Assembly (NCBI RefSeq): GCF_001592105.1
Contig: NZ_BCWE01000004.1
Coordinates: 208,731 to 272,730, forward strand
DNA: 64,000 nucleotides
Source of the DNA: Desulfolucanica intricata
Lineage (GTDB): Bacteria; Bacillota; Desulfotomaculia; Desulfotomaculales; Desulfofarciminaceae
Direction: 5' to 3'
This document shows positions 53,990-61,439 of the stretch, piece by piece. A model generated the notes under the pieces. That model did no database searches. It had not been told where the DNA came from and was given only the letters and a program-made list of their open reading frames with translations. The position numbers and the translations under genes are program-made. How positions within the stretch are numbered: the first letter of the stretch is position 1; the number at the start of each line of letters is the position of its first letter.

Positions 53990-54014
53990 TATAAGTATCA
54001 CGGCTAGTTTTTTT
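53983..54014 (+). terminator. Terminator after cbiN-like gene
   Basis: GCCGTGATA, 4-base loop, TATCACGGC, then TAGTTTTTTT. Overlaps the stop codon. Confidence 0.85.
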
Positions 54015-54042
54015 AGTTTACATTTAATTTTCAGAAAAATTA

Positions 54043-54071
54043 TTGTTTTCTTATCAAACTTATTGTATAAT
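54043..54071 (+). promoter_or_regulatory. Promoter of the cbiQ-cbiO operon
   Basis: TTGTTT at 54043-54048, 17 bases, TATAAT at 54066-54071. Good SigA form. Confidence 0.6.
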
Positions 54072-54077
54072 AATACT

Positions 54078-54235
54078 AACAATGAAGGGCTGAAGTTCTT
54101 CACATGAAATACTCTCCTATACAAATACATATTGAAATTTTAAAGACCATGAAGGTTGTTATTGGCTGTGAAGGCTATAATAGATCATGGTCTATTTTTG
54201 TCTCTTTTATATACTTATTTTAGGAAGTGATATTG
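54078..54235 (+). promoter_or_regulatory. Structured leader with attenuator before cbiQ
   Basis: Leader of about 155 bases between the promoter and cbiQ. It has a small 5' stem (GAAG/CTTC), then AGACCATGA at 54144-54152 pairing with TCATGGTCT at 54185-54193 and followed by ATTTTTG, a terminator form. The layout of promoter, leader, terminator, gene suggests metal- or cofactor-controlled attenuation. It does not match the cobalamin or NiCo riboswitch patterns I know. Confidence 0.5.
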
Positions 54236-55036
54236 ATGGATTTGCTGTTAGGAGCTGTTAGAGAAAATTCTCCCTTGTATAGAATTGACCCGCGGGTTAA
54301 AATGTTAGCCATTTTTGTCTTTATAGCCTTTACTTCTTCTTTGAGATCCATGTTTGCATTGGCCGCAGCAGCTTTATTTATGATTAGTTTGGCTGCAGTG
54401 GCCAGGGTTACTCCGGGAATTATTTTAAAACGACTGGCTTGGGTAGTTCCCTTTGCCGGAGTAATGGTATTGTTTTTCCCATTTATCCTCCCCGGGGAGC
54501 CGGTATTCAATCTAAACCTGGGAATCTTTAATCTAACCGCAACTGATAAAGGCTTAGAGCAGGCTGCAGTGTTGTCTTTTCGGGTATTTGTTGCTGTAAT
54601 GGCGGTTACTGTATTAACAGCCACAACTAAGTTTAAGGAACTATTAAACGCTTTACGAGATCTTAAAGTTCCCTCGATTTTCGTAGATTTGGTTGAGTTT
54701 AATGTAAGATATATTTTTGTATTAGTGGACGAAGTTTCACGAATGAGAATTGCCCGCCGGGCCAGAAATTTTCAAAATGGCAAAACTCTTTTTAACAGAC
54801 ACACTTTTAAAACCCTGGGAGCATCGGTAGCTGTTCTCTTTATCAGGTCTTATGAACGGGGAGATCGTATTTATAACGCTATGTTATCCCGGGGCTACTC
54901 CGGACAGGTAAAAGCAAAAGAAAGCGCCTCTTTAAAAGTTGTGGATTTGTGCTGGGGCTTAATTATTTGTGTAGTTGGAATGGGTTTAAGATTGGCAGAG
55001 TTTGGAGGAAATTCATGGCCAATATTATTGAAGTAG
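54236..55036 (+). CDS. cbiQ: ECF transporter transmembrane subunit CbiQ
   Basis: About 266 residues. SPLYRIDPRVKMLAIFVF at the start, several membrane segments, and the coupling helices with RMRIARRARNF and DRIYNAMLSRGYSG (the two Ala-Arg-Gly-type motifs that hold the ATPases). It is the T component of the Co/Ni importer. The ATG at 54236 lies behind AGGAAGTGATATTG. Its 3' end overlaps cbiO by 22 bases. Confidence 0.93.
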   Translation: MDLLLGAVRENSPLYRIDPRVKMLAIFVFIAFTSSLRSMFALAAAALFMISLAAVARVTPGIILKRLAWVVPFAGVMVLFFPFILPGEPVFNLNLGIFNLTATDKGLEQAAVLSFRVFVAVMAVTVLTATTKFKELLNALRDLKVPSIFVDLVEFNVRYIFVLVDEVSRMRIARRARNFQNGKTLFNRHTFKTLGASVAVLFIRSYERGDRIYNAMLSRGYSGQVKAKESASLKVVDLCWGLIICVVGMGLRLAEFGGNSWPILLK

Positions 55037-55842
55037 AAGAATTATATTATCGTTATAAGGACGGAACTAAGGCTTTAAATGGTTTAAACTTAATAATACA
55101 TGAGGGCTCCAAGGTGGCTTTGCTTGGTCCTAATGGGGCCGGTAAATCAACCTTCTTGCTGCATTTAAATGGCATTCACTTACCCCAGAAGGGTTTGGTT
55201 AGAGTTTTGGGACGCGAGGTAAATAAAAAGAACGAGGGTTGGGTGCGCAGTCAGGTTGGTTTGGTTTTCCAAGATCCTGATGATCAAGTGTTTTCTTCCA
55301 CGGTTTGGGAAGATGTTTCCTTCGGGCCAGTGAATATGGGACTTTCAGCAAAAGAAATAGAGGACCGAGTCAATACAGCTTTAAAGGCTGTACGAATGGA
55401 GGAGTACCGGGATAAAGTACCTTATCACTTAAGTTACGGACAGAAAAAAAGAGTAGCCATTGCAGGTGTGCTGGCTATGAACCCACGGGTAATTATTTTA
55501 GACGAACCGGTAGCTTATCTTGATCCCAAGGGTAAAGATACGTTAATGGAAATATTGGATGATTTGCACCGGCAGGGGACTACTGTGATGATTGCTACTC
55601 ACGATGTAGACCTGGCAGCCGAGTGGGCGGAACAAGTAATAATTATTAAAAACGGCAGTATCTTGGCTGCCGGAGCTCCATCACTGTTAACAAGAGATGA
55701 TATCGTGAAAACAGCGGAGCTTCGCTATCCTATTGTGACACAAATTTTCAGGCAGCTACCGGAACTTGAATTAGTTAATACTCCGCTTACTGTTAAGGAT
55801 GCTGTTAAGATAATAAGAGAGATTAATTTACATAGGAGATGA
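55015..55842 (+). CDS. cbiO: ECF transporter ATPase CbiO
   Basis: The 275-residue ATPase has Walker A LLGPNGAGKSTFLLHLNG near residue 36, Q-loop FQDPDDQVFSSTVWEDVSFG, signature LSYGQKKRVAIAGVL and Walker B VIILDEPVAYLDPKG. It powers the CbiMNQ importer. GGAGGAAATTC before ATG at 55015 fixes the start within cbiQ; the longer frame is a shadow. Confidence 0.95.
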   Translation: MANIIEVEELYYRYKDGTKALNGLNLIIHEGSKVALLGPNGAGKSTFLLHLNGIHLPQKGLVRVLGREVNKKNEGWVRSQVGLVFQDPDDQVFSSTVWEDVSFGPVNMGLSAKEIEDRVNTALKAVRMEEYRDKVPYHLSYGQKKRVAIAGVLAMNPRVIILDEPVAYLDPKGKDTLMEILDDLHRQGTTVMIATHDVDLAAEWAEQVIIIKNGSILAAGAPSLLTRDDIVKTAELRYPIVTQIFRQLPELELVNTPLTVKDAVKIIREINLHRR

Positions 55843-55848
55843 GAAAAT

Positions 55849-56439
55849 ATGAGCAGTCAAATCTGGTTGGAACCTACTCATTTACATTTTCACACCGGTC
55901 ACGAGGCTCAGGTTAAACTCTATCGGGGTGAGCAAATGTTTCCCCAGCCTCCCACAGGCGGTGAGAATATTTCTGTGAAACTTATTTGTCCTAACGGTAG
56001 TATTGAGAATTTGTCCATTGCCGATACTAAGAATGATGATTATTTTTTAATTACCTTCAGTCCCGCAGACGAGGGGTTATATACGTTAACCGCCCGGTCT
56101 GACGGAGATAAATATGCCAAAATTGTTGTTCCGGTAGGTCACCACCTACACGGAACAGGAAAACCTACCGGAGAAGAATTGGAAATTGTTTCGGAGACTG
56201 TTCAGGAATTTCGTCTGCAGGATCCCATTGTACTTACAGTGTTTAACCGGGGAAAACCCCTGTCCGGTGTGGAAATAAAGGCTACCTATCACCTTTATGA
56301 CGGTGGTAATTATCCTTATAATCTAACCACCAATGGGAAAGGGCAGGCGGAGTTTGTTTTTCCTGAGAAGGGGCATTGGATGTTTATGGTTGATAATGGT
56401 GGTAAAACAGCTACTTTGGTTGTGCCGGGGGTAAGGTAG
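55849..56439 (+). CDS. DUF4198-like accessory protein of the Co/Ni importer
   Basis: The 196-residue protein has no clear membrane segment. It begins WLEPTHLHFHTGHEAQVKLY, His-rich, and its second half (VLTVFNRGKPLSGVEIKATY, TNGKGQAEFVFPEKGHWMFM) resembles the Ig-like DUF4198 domains found with nickel and cobalt transporters. It lies six bases after cbiO, so it is probably part of the operon. It may bind metal through its histidines; not shown. A terminator follows. Confidence 0.65.
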   Translation: MSSQIWLEPTHLHFHTGHEAQVKLYRGEQMFPQPPTGGENISVKLICPNGSIENLSIADTKNDDYFLITFSPADEGLYTLTARSDGDKYAKIVVPVGHHLHGTGKPTGEELEIVSETVQEFRLQDPIVLTVFNRGKPLSGVEIKATYHLYDGGNYPYNLTTNGKGQAEFVFPEKGHWMFMVDNGGKTATLVVPGVR

Positions 56440-56446
56440 AAAATAT

Positions 56447-56483
56447 GGGGTGTCAGGTTGCTTATACTGGCATCCCTTATTTT
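56447..56483 (+). terminator. Terminator of the cbi operon
   Basis: GGGGTGTCAG, 10-base loop, CTGGCATCCC (two G-U pairs), then TTATTTTTT. Confidence 0.75.
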
Positions 56484-56612
56484 TTAGGTTAATATTAGGA
56501 TAGGTCACTATTGCTATACCCTTTTTGCTGCAAATTAAGAACCCAACGAATTTGTATGATGGGATATTAATAGTACGCCTTGCGGGTATATTTCTTCTAT
56601 GGAAAGTTTAAA

Positions 56613-56642
56613 TTGTCAGTATCTACCGTGAAATGGTATAAT
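56613..56642 (+). promoter_or_regulatory. Promoter candidate for the MBL-fold gene
   Basis: TTGTCA at 56613-56618, 18 bases, TATAAT at 56637-56642; about 150 bases before the start codon. Confidence 0.5.
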
Positions 56643-56800
56643 TAGAACAGTATAAAAAAGTTGAAAGCTTTGGGGAATAATAAGATCTGCCGCGTACTAT
56701 ATTTTGCAAAACTTAATTCATTAAGATAAAGACCCGAAAAAATTTGCTTTAATATAAACCGTACATAAAATTTAACTCTTTAGAAAGGAAAGGTATCTTA

Positions 56801-57751
56801 ATGATACATAAAATATTAGTACCTACAACTTATCCGGTAGGGCCGGTAAATGCTTACCTGCTGCCCGGTGAGCCATGCACATTGGTTGATCCGGGGCCGT
56901 TTACCCACGAAGGCAAAGAGGCTCTGAAGCGAGGTTTAGCTGAAGTAGGGGTACGTTTAAAGGAAATAAAAAAAATTGTTATTACCCATTTTCATCCGGA
57001 TCACTGTGGTTTGGCCGATTGGGTAAGGAAAGAGTCAGGGGCTCTGGTTTATTTACATAAATATGAAGCGCCGAAGCTAACCGGTGAAGTCGATTTTTAC
57101 CTGGAGCGGCTGCCTTTTCTTGTTGAGGCGGGTCTTTCAGAAGAAATGATTTTGGAAATAAAAAGGGACGGGGAGCGACAGCCGCCCCGTCCTTTGCTGT
57201 CTCGCACGGATATTACAGCTTTGTCCGGGGGAGAGGAAATATTTTTAGGGGGGACAATATGGCGGATCCTTTATTTGCCGGGACACTCCACGGGTCATAT
57301 TTGTCTTTTTGAAGATGGAGAAGGTAATTTTATATCCGGAGATTTTTTGCTTGAACGAATTACTCCTAACACTATTTTGGAAGTTTGTCCGGAAGATCCC
57401 GGCAGGCGGGCAAAAAGCTTGAAATGTTATTTTGATGGTTTGAATATAGTTGAGAAGCTGCCGGTGAAAACTGTTTGGCCCGGTCATGGCCGGGAGTTTT
57501 CTAATTACCGGCAGGTGATTGCAGAAGCGCGGCAGCATCACAAGGTACGCTGCAGAAAAATATTGGAGATAATAAAGGATAGGGGAAATTATTTAACTGC
57601 ACTTCAAATAATGTATGAATTGTTTCCGGGATTACGGGGTTTTGAGATTTTTATGGGATTGTCCGAAATACTGGGACATCTTGATTATATGTTTGATAAA
57701 AACGATATTAAAAAAATTAAGAAGGAAAAAGTACTTTATTACTATGTGTAG
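56801..57751 (+). CDS. MBL-fold metallo-hydrolase
   Basis: The 316-residue protein has the metallo-beta-lactamase signature THFHPDHCGLADW near residue 63, LYLPGHSTGHICLFE near residue 157, ISGDFLLERITPN near 180 and WPGHGREF near 228, giving the usual two-metal site, plus a C-terminal helical wing. Substrate unknown; glyoxalase II-like or lactamase-like proteins share this layout. AAAGGAAAGG precedes the ATG. murT follows after 12 bases. Confidence 0.88.
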   Translation: MIHKILVPTTYPVGPVNAYLLPGEPCTLVDPGPFTHEGKEALKRGLAEVGVRLKEIKKIVITHFHPDHCGLADWVRKESGALVYLHKYEAPKLTGEVDFYLERLPFLVEAGLSEEMILEIKRDGERQPPRPLLSRTDITALSGGEEIFLGGTIWRILYLPGHSTGHICLFEDGEGNFISGDFLLERITPNTILEVCPEDPGRRAKSLKCYFDGLNIVEKLPVKTVWPGHGREFSNYRQVIAEARQHHKVRCRKILEIIKDRGNYLTALQIMYELFPGLRGFEIFMGLSEILGHLDYMFDKNDIKKIKKEKVLYYYV

Positions 57752-57763
57752 GAGGAAATTAGG

Positions 57764-59164
57764 TTGGGTTTACGATTAAGTGCTGCAATTTTGGCTGGGA
57801 AGTTAACCGCTTTAGTCAGCAGGGTGATGGGTTGGAAAGGTTCTTCTTTGCCCGGACTGGTGGCTCGAAAAGTTTATCCCCGGGTGTTAAAGAAGTTAGG
57901 TACAGAGCCCCGAAAGGGAGTAATTATTGTTACCGGAACTAACGGCAAAACTACTACTAATAATATGCTGGCACGGATTGTTACCGGAGCAGGTTATAAA
58001 ATTTTACATAACAGTGAGGGGGCTAATTTGATTACCGGAGTAACCACAGGCTTTGTGAAAGCAGCCAGTGTTTTCGGTAGGATAAACTGTGACTATGCCC
58101 TTTTAGAAGTGGATGAGGCCTCCTTTCCTAAAGTGGTGCGAGAAGTTAAGCCCCAAATTGTGATTATAACCAACTTTTTCAGGGACCAGCTGGATCGTTA
58201 CGGAGAACTGGATACTACTATTACTATTGTGAAAAAAACTTTAACTGAGCTAAAAGGTGTTCACCTGGTATTAAACGCCGATGATCCCTTAGTGGCACAG
58301 TTTCAGAGAAAAACAGGCTTAACTGCCACCTTTTATGGACTAGCCGGTAACGAACGTTCTTCTACAGCGGGTTCTTACACCCGGGAAGCTAAGTTTTGCC
58401 CCTTTTGTGGGGAAGCTTTACAGTATGCCTATTATCATTATAGCCAGCTGGGTGCCTTTGATTGTCCGGGTTGCGGTTATAAAAGACCGAGCCCGGAAGT
58501 AGAGGCTGAGCAGGTGAAGGCACTCCTCGCCGGCACTGATTGCAAGGTGCGGCATACTACCGGGTCTACAGCTTTACATATTCCTACCGGAGGATTTTAC
58601 AATATTTATAACGCCCTGGCCGCTTTTACCACAGGTCTGCTTTTAAAAATAAATCCTACTCAAGCAGCTGAATCATTACGGGGATACGCCCCGGCTATTG
58701 GACGGATGGAAAGTTTTATCTACGGTGAAAAACCGGTCTTGTTAAATTTGGTTAAAAACCCCACCGGTTTTAATGAAAGCTTAGCTGCTGTGCTTGCTGC
58801 CCCGGGGGATAAGGATTTGTTTATTGCTATAAATGATAATGATGCTGACGGTAGGGATATTTCTTGGTTATGGGATGTGGATTTTGAGATATTGGAAAAA
58901 AATCATTATGGTTTTACAGGATTCATATGTTCAGGGAAAAGAGCGGAAGAGATGGCTGTACGTTTAAAGTATGCAGGAGTACCAACGAATAAAATTTCGA
59001 TTACGGGCGATTTAGAAGCAGCTGTAAACGAAGTACTGGAGGCACGAGGAGGGGCTGCTTACCTGTTATCTACATATACGGCACTGTGGACAGTGCAAAA
59101 AATTTTATTAAAGCAGGCAGAAAAGGGGGAGTCGAATGCTCACCATATGCCATCTGTATCCTGA
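57764..59164 (+). CDS. murT: Lipid II isoglutaminyl synthase subunit MurT
   Basis: Mur-ligase-type protein of 466 residues: VIIVTGTNGKTTTNNMLARI near residue 51, LLEVDEASFP near 112, a four-cysteine zinc ribbon (FCPFCGEA and FDCPGCGY) near 210-245, and NPTGFNESL near 330 in the DUF1727 domain. With GatD it amidates D-Glu of lipid II to D-isoglutamine. TTG start behind GGAGG. The gatD start overlaps its 3' end by 29 bases. Confidence 0.92.
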   Translation: MGLRLSAAILAGKLTALVSRVMGWKGSSLPGLVARKVYPRVLKKLGTEPRKGVIIVTGTNGKTTTNNMLARIVTGAGYKILHNSEGANLITGVTTGFVKAASVFGRINCDYALLEVDEASFPKVVREVKPQIVIITNFFRDQLDRYGELDTTITIVKKTLTELKGVHLVLNADDPLVAQFQRKTGLTATFYGLAGNERSSTAGSYTREAKFCPFCGEALQYAYYHYSQLGAFDCPGCGYKRPSPEVEAEQVKALLAGTDCKVRHTTGSTALHIPTGGFYNIYNALAAFTTGLLLKINPTQAAESLRGYAPAIGRMESFIYGEKPVLLNLVKNPTGFNESLAAVLAAPGDKDLFIAINDNDADGRDISWLWDVDFEILEKNHYGFTGFICSGKRAEEMAVRLKYAGVPTNKISITGDLEAAVNEVLEARGGAAYLLSTYTALWTVQKILLKQAEKGESNAHHMPSVS

Positions 59165-59861
59165 CCTACTTAATTTATATGGCGACCGGGGTAATGTTAT
59201 CGCCTTTGTTCGGCGGTGTCGCTGGCGTAACCTTCCGGTACGGGTGCAGGAAGTTAATATAGGTGAACCTTTAAATTTTAAAGAGATTGATTTCTTATTT
59301 CTCGGTGGTGGTTCGGACAGGGAACAAACGTTACTAATTAAGGACTTAAAAAAACACTCGGAAAGTCTTCATGAAGCTATAGAAGAAGGGCTGGTGCTGT
59401 TGGCTATCTGCGGAGGGTATCAAATGCTGGGACAATACTATCGTACGCATGAGGGTGAGGAGATTCCGGGTTTAGGGCTTTTAGACTTCTATACAGAAGC
59501 CGGTCCGAAGCGATTAATCGGAAATGTAGCAGTAGAGATTAGTATGGAGAATTTAGTTTTTAAAGCAACCGGCTTTGAAAATCATTCGGGGCAGACTTTT
59601 TTGGGTAAAATTGAGCCTTTGGGTAGGGTTTTGGCCGGGTATGGTAATAACGGCCGGGACAGAAAAGAAGGTGCCCGCTATAAAAATGTTTTTTGTTCAT
59701 ATTTGCACGGGCCTTTGCTGCCGAAAAATGTATCTTTTACTGATCTACTTATTAATTTGGCTCTTAAGCGCCGTGGTATCGAGACAGAACTATTGCCTTT
59801 GGAAGATAGTTTCGAAGAACGGGCCAATCAGGTGATGCTGGATAGATTAATAAAGAAATGA
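59136..59861 (+). CDS. gatD: Lipid II isoglutaminyl synthase glutaminase subunit GatD
   Basis: Class I glutamine amidotransferase of 241 residues. LYPDLLNLYGDRGNVIAF near the start, the nucleophile in LLAICGGYQMLGQYY near residue 93, and the histidine in SYLHGPLLPKN near residue 190. It supplies ammonia to MurT. The ATG, behind AAGGGGGAG, lies inside murT, showing translational coupling. A terminator follows. Confidence 0.94.
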   Translation: MLTICHLYPDLLNLYGDRGNVIAFVRRCRWRNLPVRVQEVNIGEPLNFKEIDFLFLGGGSDREQTLLIKDLKKHSESLHEAIEEGLVLLAICGGYQMLGQYYRTHEGEEIPGLGLLDFYTEAGPKRLIGNVAVEISMENLVFKATGFENHSGQTFLGKIEPLGRVLAGYGNNGRDRKEGARYKNVFCSYLHGPLLPKNVSFTDLLINLALKRRGIETELLPLEDSFEERANQVMLDRLIKK

Positions 59862-59886
59862 AAAACCCCGGTGGCCGGGGTTTTCT
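59862..59886 (+). terminator. Terminator after gatD
   Basis: AAACCCCGG and CCGGGGTTTT, very short loop, with T-run. Confidence 0.85.
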
Positions 59887-59935
59887 TCTTTATTTATAAC
59901 CGGATTTAAGGGAGCTGATTATAACACGCTTGTCT

Positions 59936-59954
59936 CTAAAAAGCCAACGGCTTT
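59936..59954 (-). terminator. Terminator of the mrp-like gene
   Basis: On the minus strand AAAGCC, 3-base loop, GGCTTT, then TTAG. Short, 14 bases after the stop. Confidence 0.45.
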
Positions 59955-59967
59955 AATGTCTTGAACC

Positions 59968-60834
59968 TCACCCACCGGAAATTGAGCATAAGGTTTTTTC
60001 CGGCTCGGCAGGCCGACTGGCCCTAATTTGCTCAGTTTTTTCAATTTGTTCGATCATTTTCTGAGCGATACTAGCATAGTCTTCAGCTACCTCATCATTT
60101 TCCAGTACTACGGGGATTCCCTGATCACTTAAACTGCGAATTTCTGTTCTTAAAGGAATGCTTCCCAGTACCGGAATTTGTAGTTTAGCGGCTACATCTT
60201 TAACTGCTTCCTTGCTATCTCCAAAAATATAGTGTTTTTCATTACAATTATTACAGATAAAATAGGCCATGTTTTCAATGATTCCGATTGTATCCTTTTT
60301 TACTTGGTTAGCCAGGTAGCCCAGACGAACAGAAACATGGTAAGCTGCAGCCTGGGGAGTGGTGACAATTACGAAATAGGCTTTCGGTAATTGCTGAAAA
60401 AGAGTTAAAGCCACATCACCGGTTCCCGGGGGCATATCCAGCAGAAGGTAATCCAGTTTACCCCATTGTACTTCGCGGAAAAATTGTTCCAAAATACCGG
60501 CGAGTACAGGTCCACGCCAAGCCAGAGGTTGTTCCTCATCTACAAAACTACCCATGGATATCATTTTTACCCCGGATCTTTCCAAAGGCTGAATATATTT
60601 TTTATCAATTATTTCAGGTTCTTGAGTTAGTCCCATGATACGTGGAAGGCTGAAACCGTAAATATCGGCATCAATTACGCCAATTTTATAACCGAGTTTA
60701 GCCAGGGTAAAAGCCAGGTTGGCAGTAACGGTGGATTTACCCACTCCACCTTTTCCGCTGCCAATGGCGATGATTTTGGTTTTAGGAAAAAGCTCCTCCC
60801 ACTGTTGTTCCAGTTTCACTTCTTGTTGAGTCAC
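59968..60834 (-). CDS. Mrp/NBP35-family Fe-S assembly ATPase
   Basis: The 288-residue P-loop protein has the deviant Walker A IGSGKGGVGKSTVTANLAF near residue 22, IDADIYGFSLPRIMG near residue 54, LLLDMPPGTGDVALT near 130 and MAYFICNNCNEKHYIFG near residue 200 with a CxxC pair that can hold a bridging Fe-S cluster at a dimer interface. It carries and delivers Fe-S clusters. GTG start, somewhat far from AAAAGGAGATG. Monocistronic. Confidence 0.92.
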   Translation of the reverse strand: MTQQEVKLEQQWEELFPKTKIIAIGSGKGGVGKSTVTANLAFTLAKLGYKIGVIDADIYGFSLPRIMGLTQEPEIIDKKYIQPLERSGVKMISMGSFVDEEQPLAWRGPVLAGILEQFFREVQWGKLDYLLLDMPPGTGDVALTLFQQLPKAYFVIVTTPQAAAYHVSVRLGYLANQVKKDTIGIIENMAYFICNNCNEKHYIFGDSKEAVKDVAAKLQIPVLGSIPLRTEIRSLSDQGIPVVLENDEVAEDYASIAQKMIEQIEKTEQIRASRPAEPEKTLCSISGG

Positions 60835-60965
60835 GGCTAAAAGTTCATCTCCTTTTAAATGGATATCATTTATTTTAAATTTAGTATTTCTGGTTTATGT
60901 ACGTATTTTCCTTTAGCTGTGAAAAAATACAAACAAAAAAATATGGTTTGGTTACCATAAAAGAC

Positions 60966-60994
60966 TTGCATTTTAACTGGTTAATTGTTAAAAT
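60966..60994 (+). promoter_or_regulatory. Promoter candidate for the 47-residue gene
   Basis: TTGCAT at 60966-60971, 17 bases, TAAAAT at 60989-60994. A SigE -10-like TATACAAT lies at 61013-61020 without a good -35. Confidence 0.4.
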
Positions 60995-61043
60995 AATGTT
61001 AAGTTAATACTGTATACAATATACGGGCAAAGGAGGGGGTTTA

Positions 61044-61187
61044 ATGAGCTATCTACTGACTTGGACTGAAGGAGACGAGGTTTTTTATAAACTAGTTCCG
61101 GCCGAACAGGTTGGAGAATTGTTTGAGGTAGAGAAGCACTTTATAGTTACCGAGCTGGGCCCGGATTTTGTGTGGAGTAGAAAATGA
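61044..61187 (+). CDS. 47-residue protein upstream of prkA
   Basis: A short frame with a strong AAAGGAGGGGG site before ATG 61044. The product starts MSYLLTWTEGDEVFYKLV and ends in WSRK; it is acidic, with alternating beta-type residues. A terminator follows at 61225, so it may be an independent transcript. No family recognised. Confidence 0.6.
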   Translation: MSYLLTWTEGDEVFYKLVPAEQVGELFEVEKHFIVTELGPDFVWSRK

Positions 61188-61224
61188 TTAAGTTAAAATA
61201 AAATACAATATATTTTTGAAATTT

Positions 61225-61250
61225 AAGGTTACGAAAGTAACCTTTTTTGT
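61225..61250 (+). terminator. Terminator after the 47-residue gene
   Basis: AAGGTTAC, GAAA loop, GTAACCTT, then TTTTG. Very typical tetraloop terminator. Confidence 0.8.
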
Positions 61251-61439
61251 TTTTATAAATAAAATAGATTTTAAATGCAGGAAAATATTGTGTCGATATT
61301 TTAGATATGGAAAGATTTATCGTAAAATAATGCTACTTTTTATTACCAGCCCTGCATATAATGTATTACTCCGTAGTCACCCTGTCATTAATGGGGCACC
61401 CTGCCTTTAACTGTTTATTACATGAAAGGAGTGAAATTA

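Larger units (their letters stand above)
56440..56800. other. Intergenic region before the MBL-fold gene
   Basis: A 361-base AT-rich gap. It contains the terminator at 56447 and a promoter candidate at 56613-56642. I see no small gene with a ribosome binding site. Confidence 0.5.

Noticed and set aside
54949..55014. Longer cbiO start
   Set aside because: Lies within cbiQ; GGAGG just before ATG 55015 marks the true start.
57245..57541. Minus-strand 98-codon frame opposite the MBL-fold gene
   Set aside because: Lies wholly within a well-supported gene and has no ribosome binding site.
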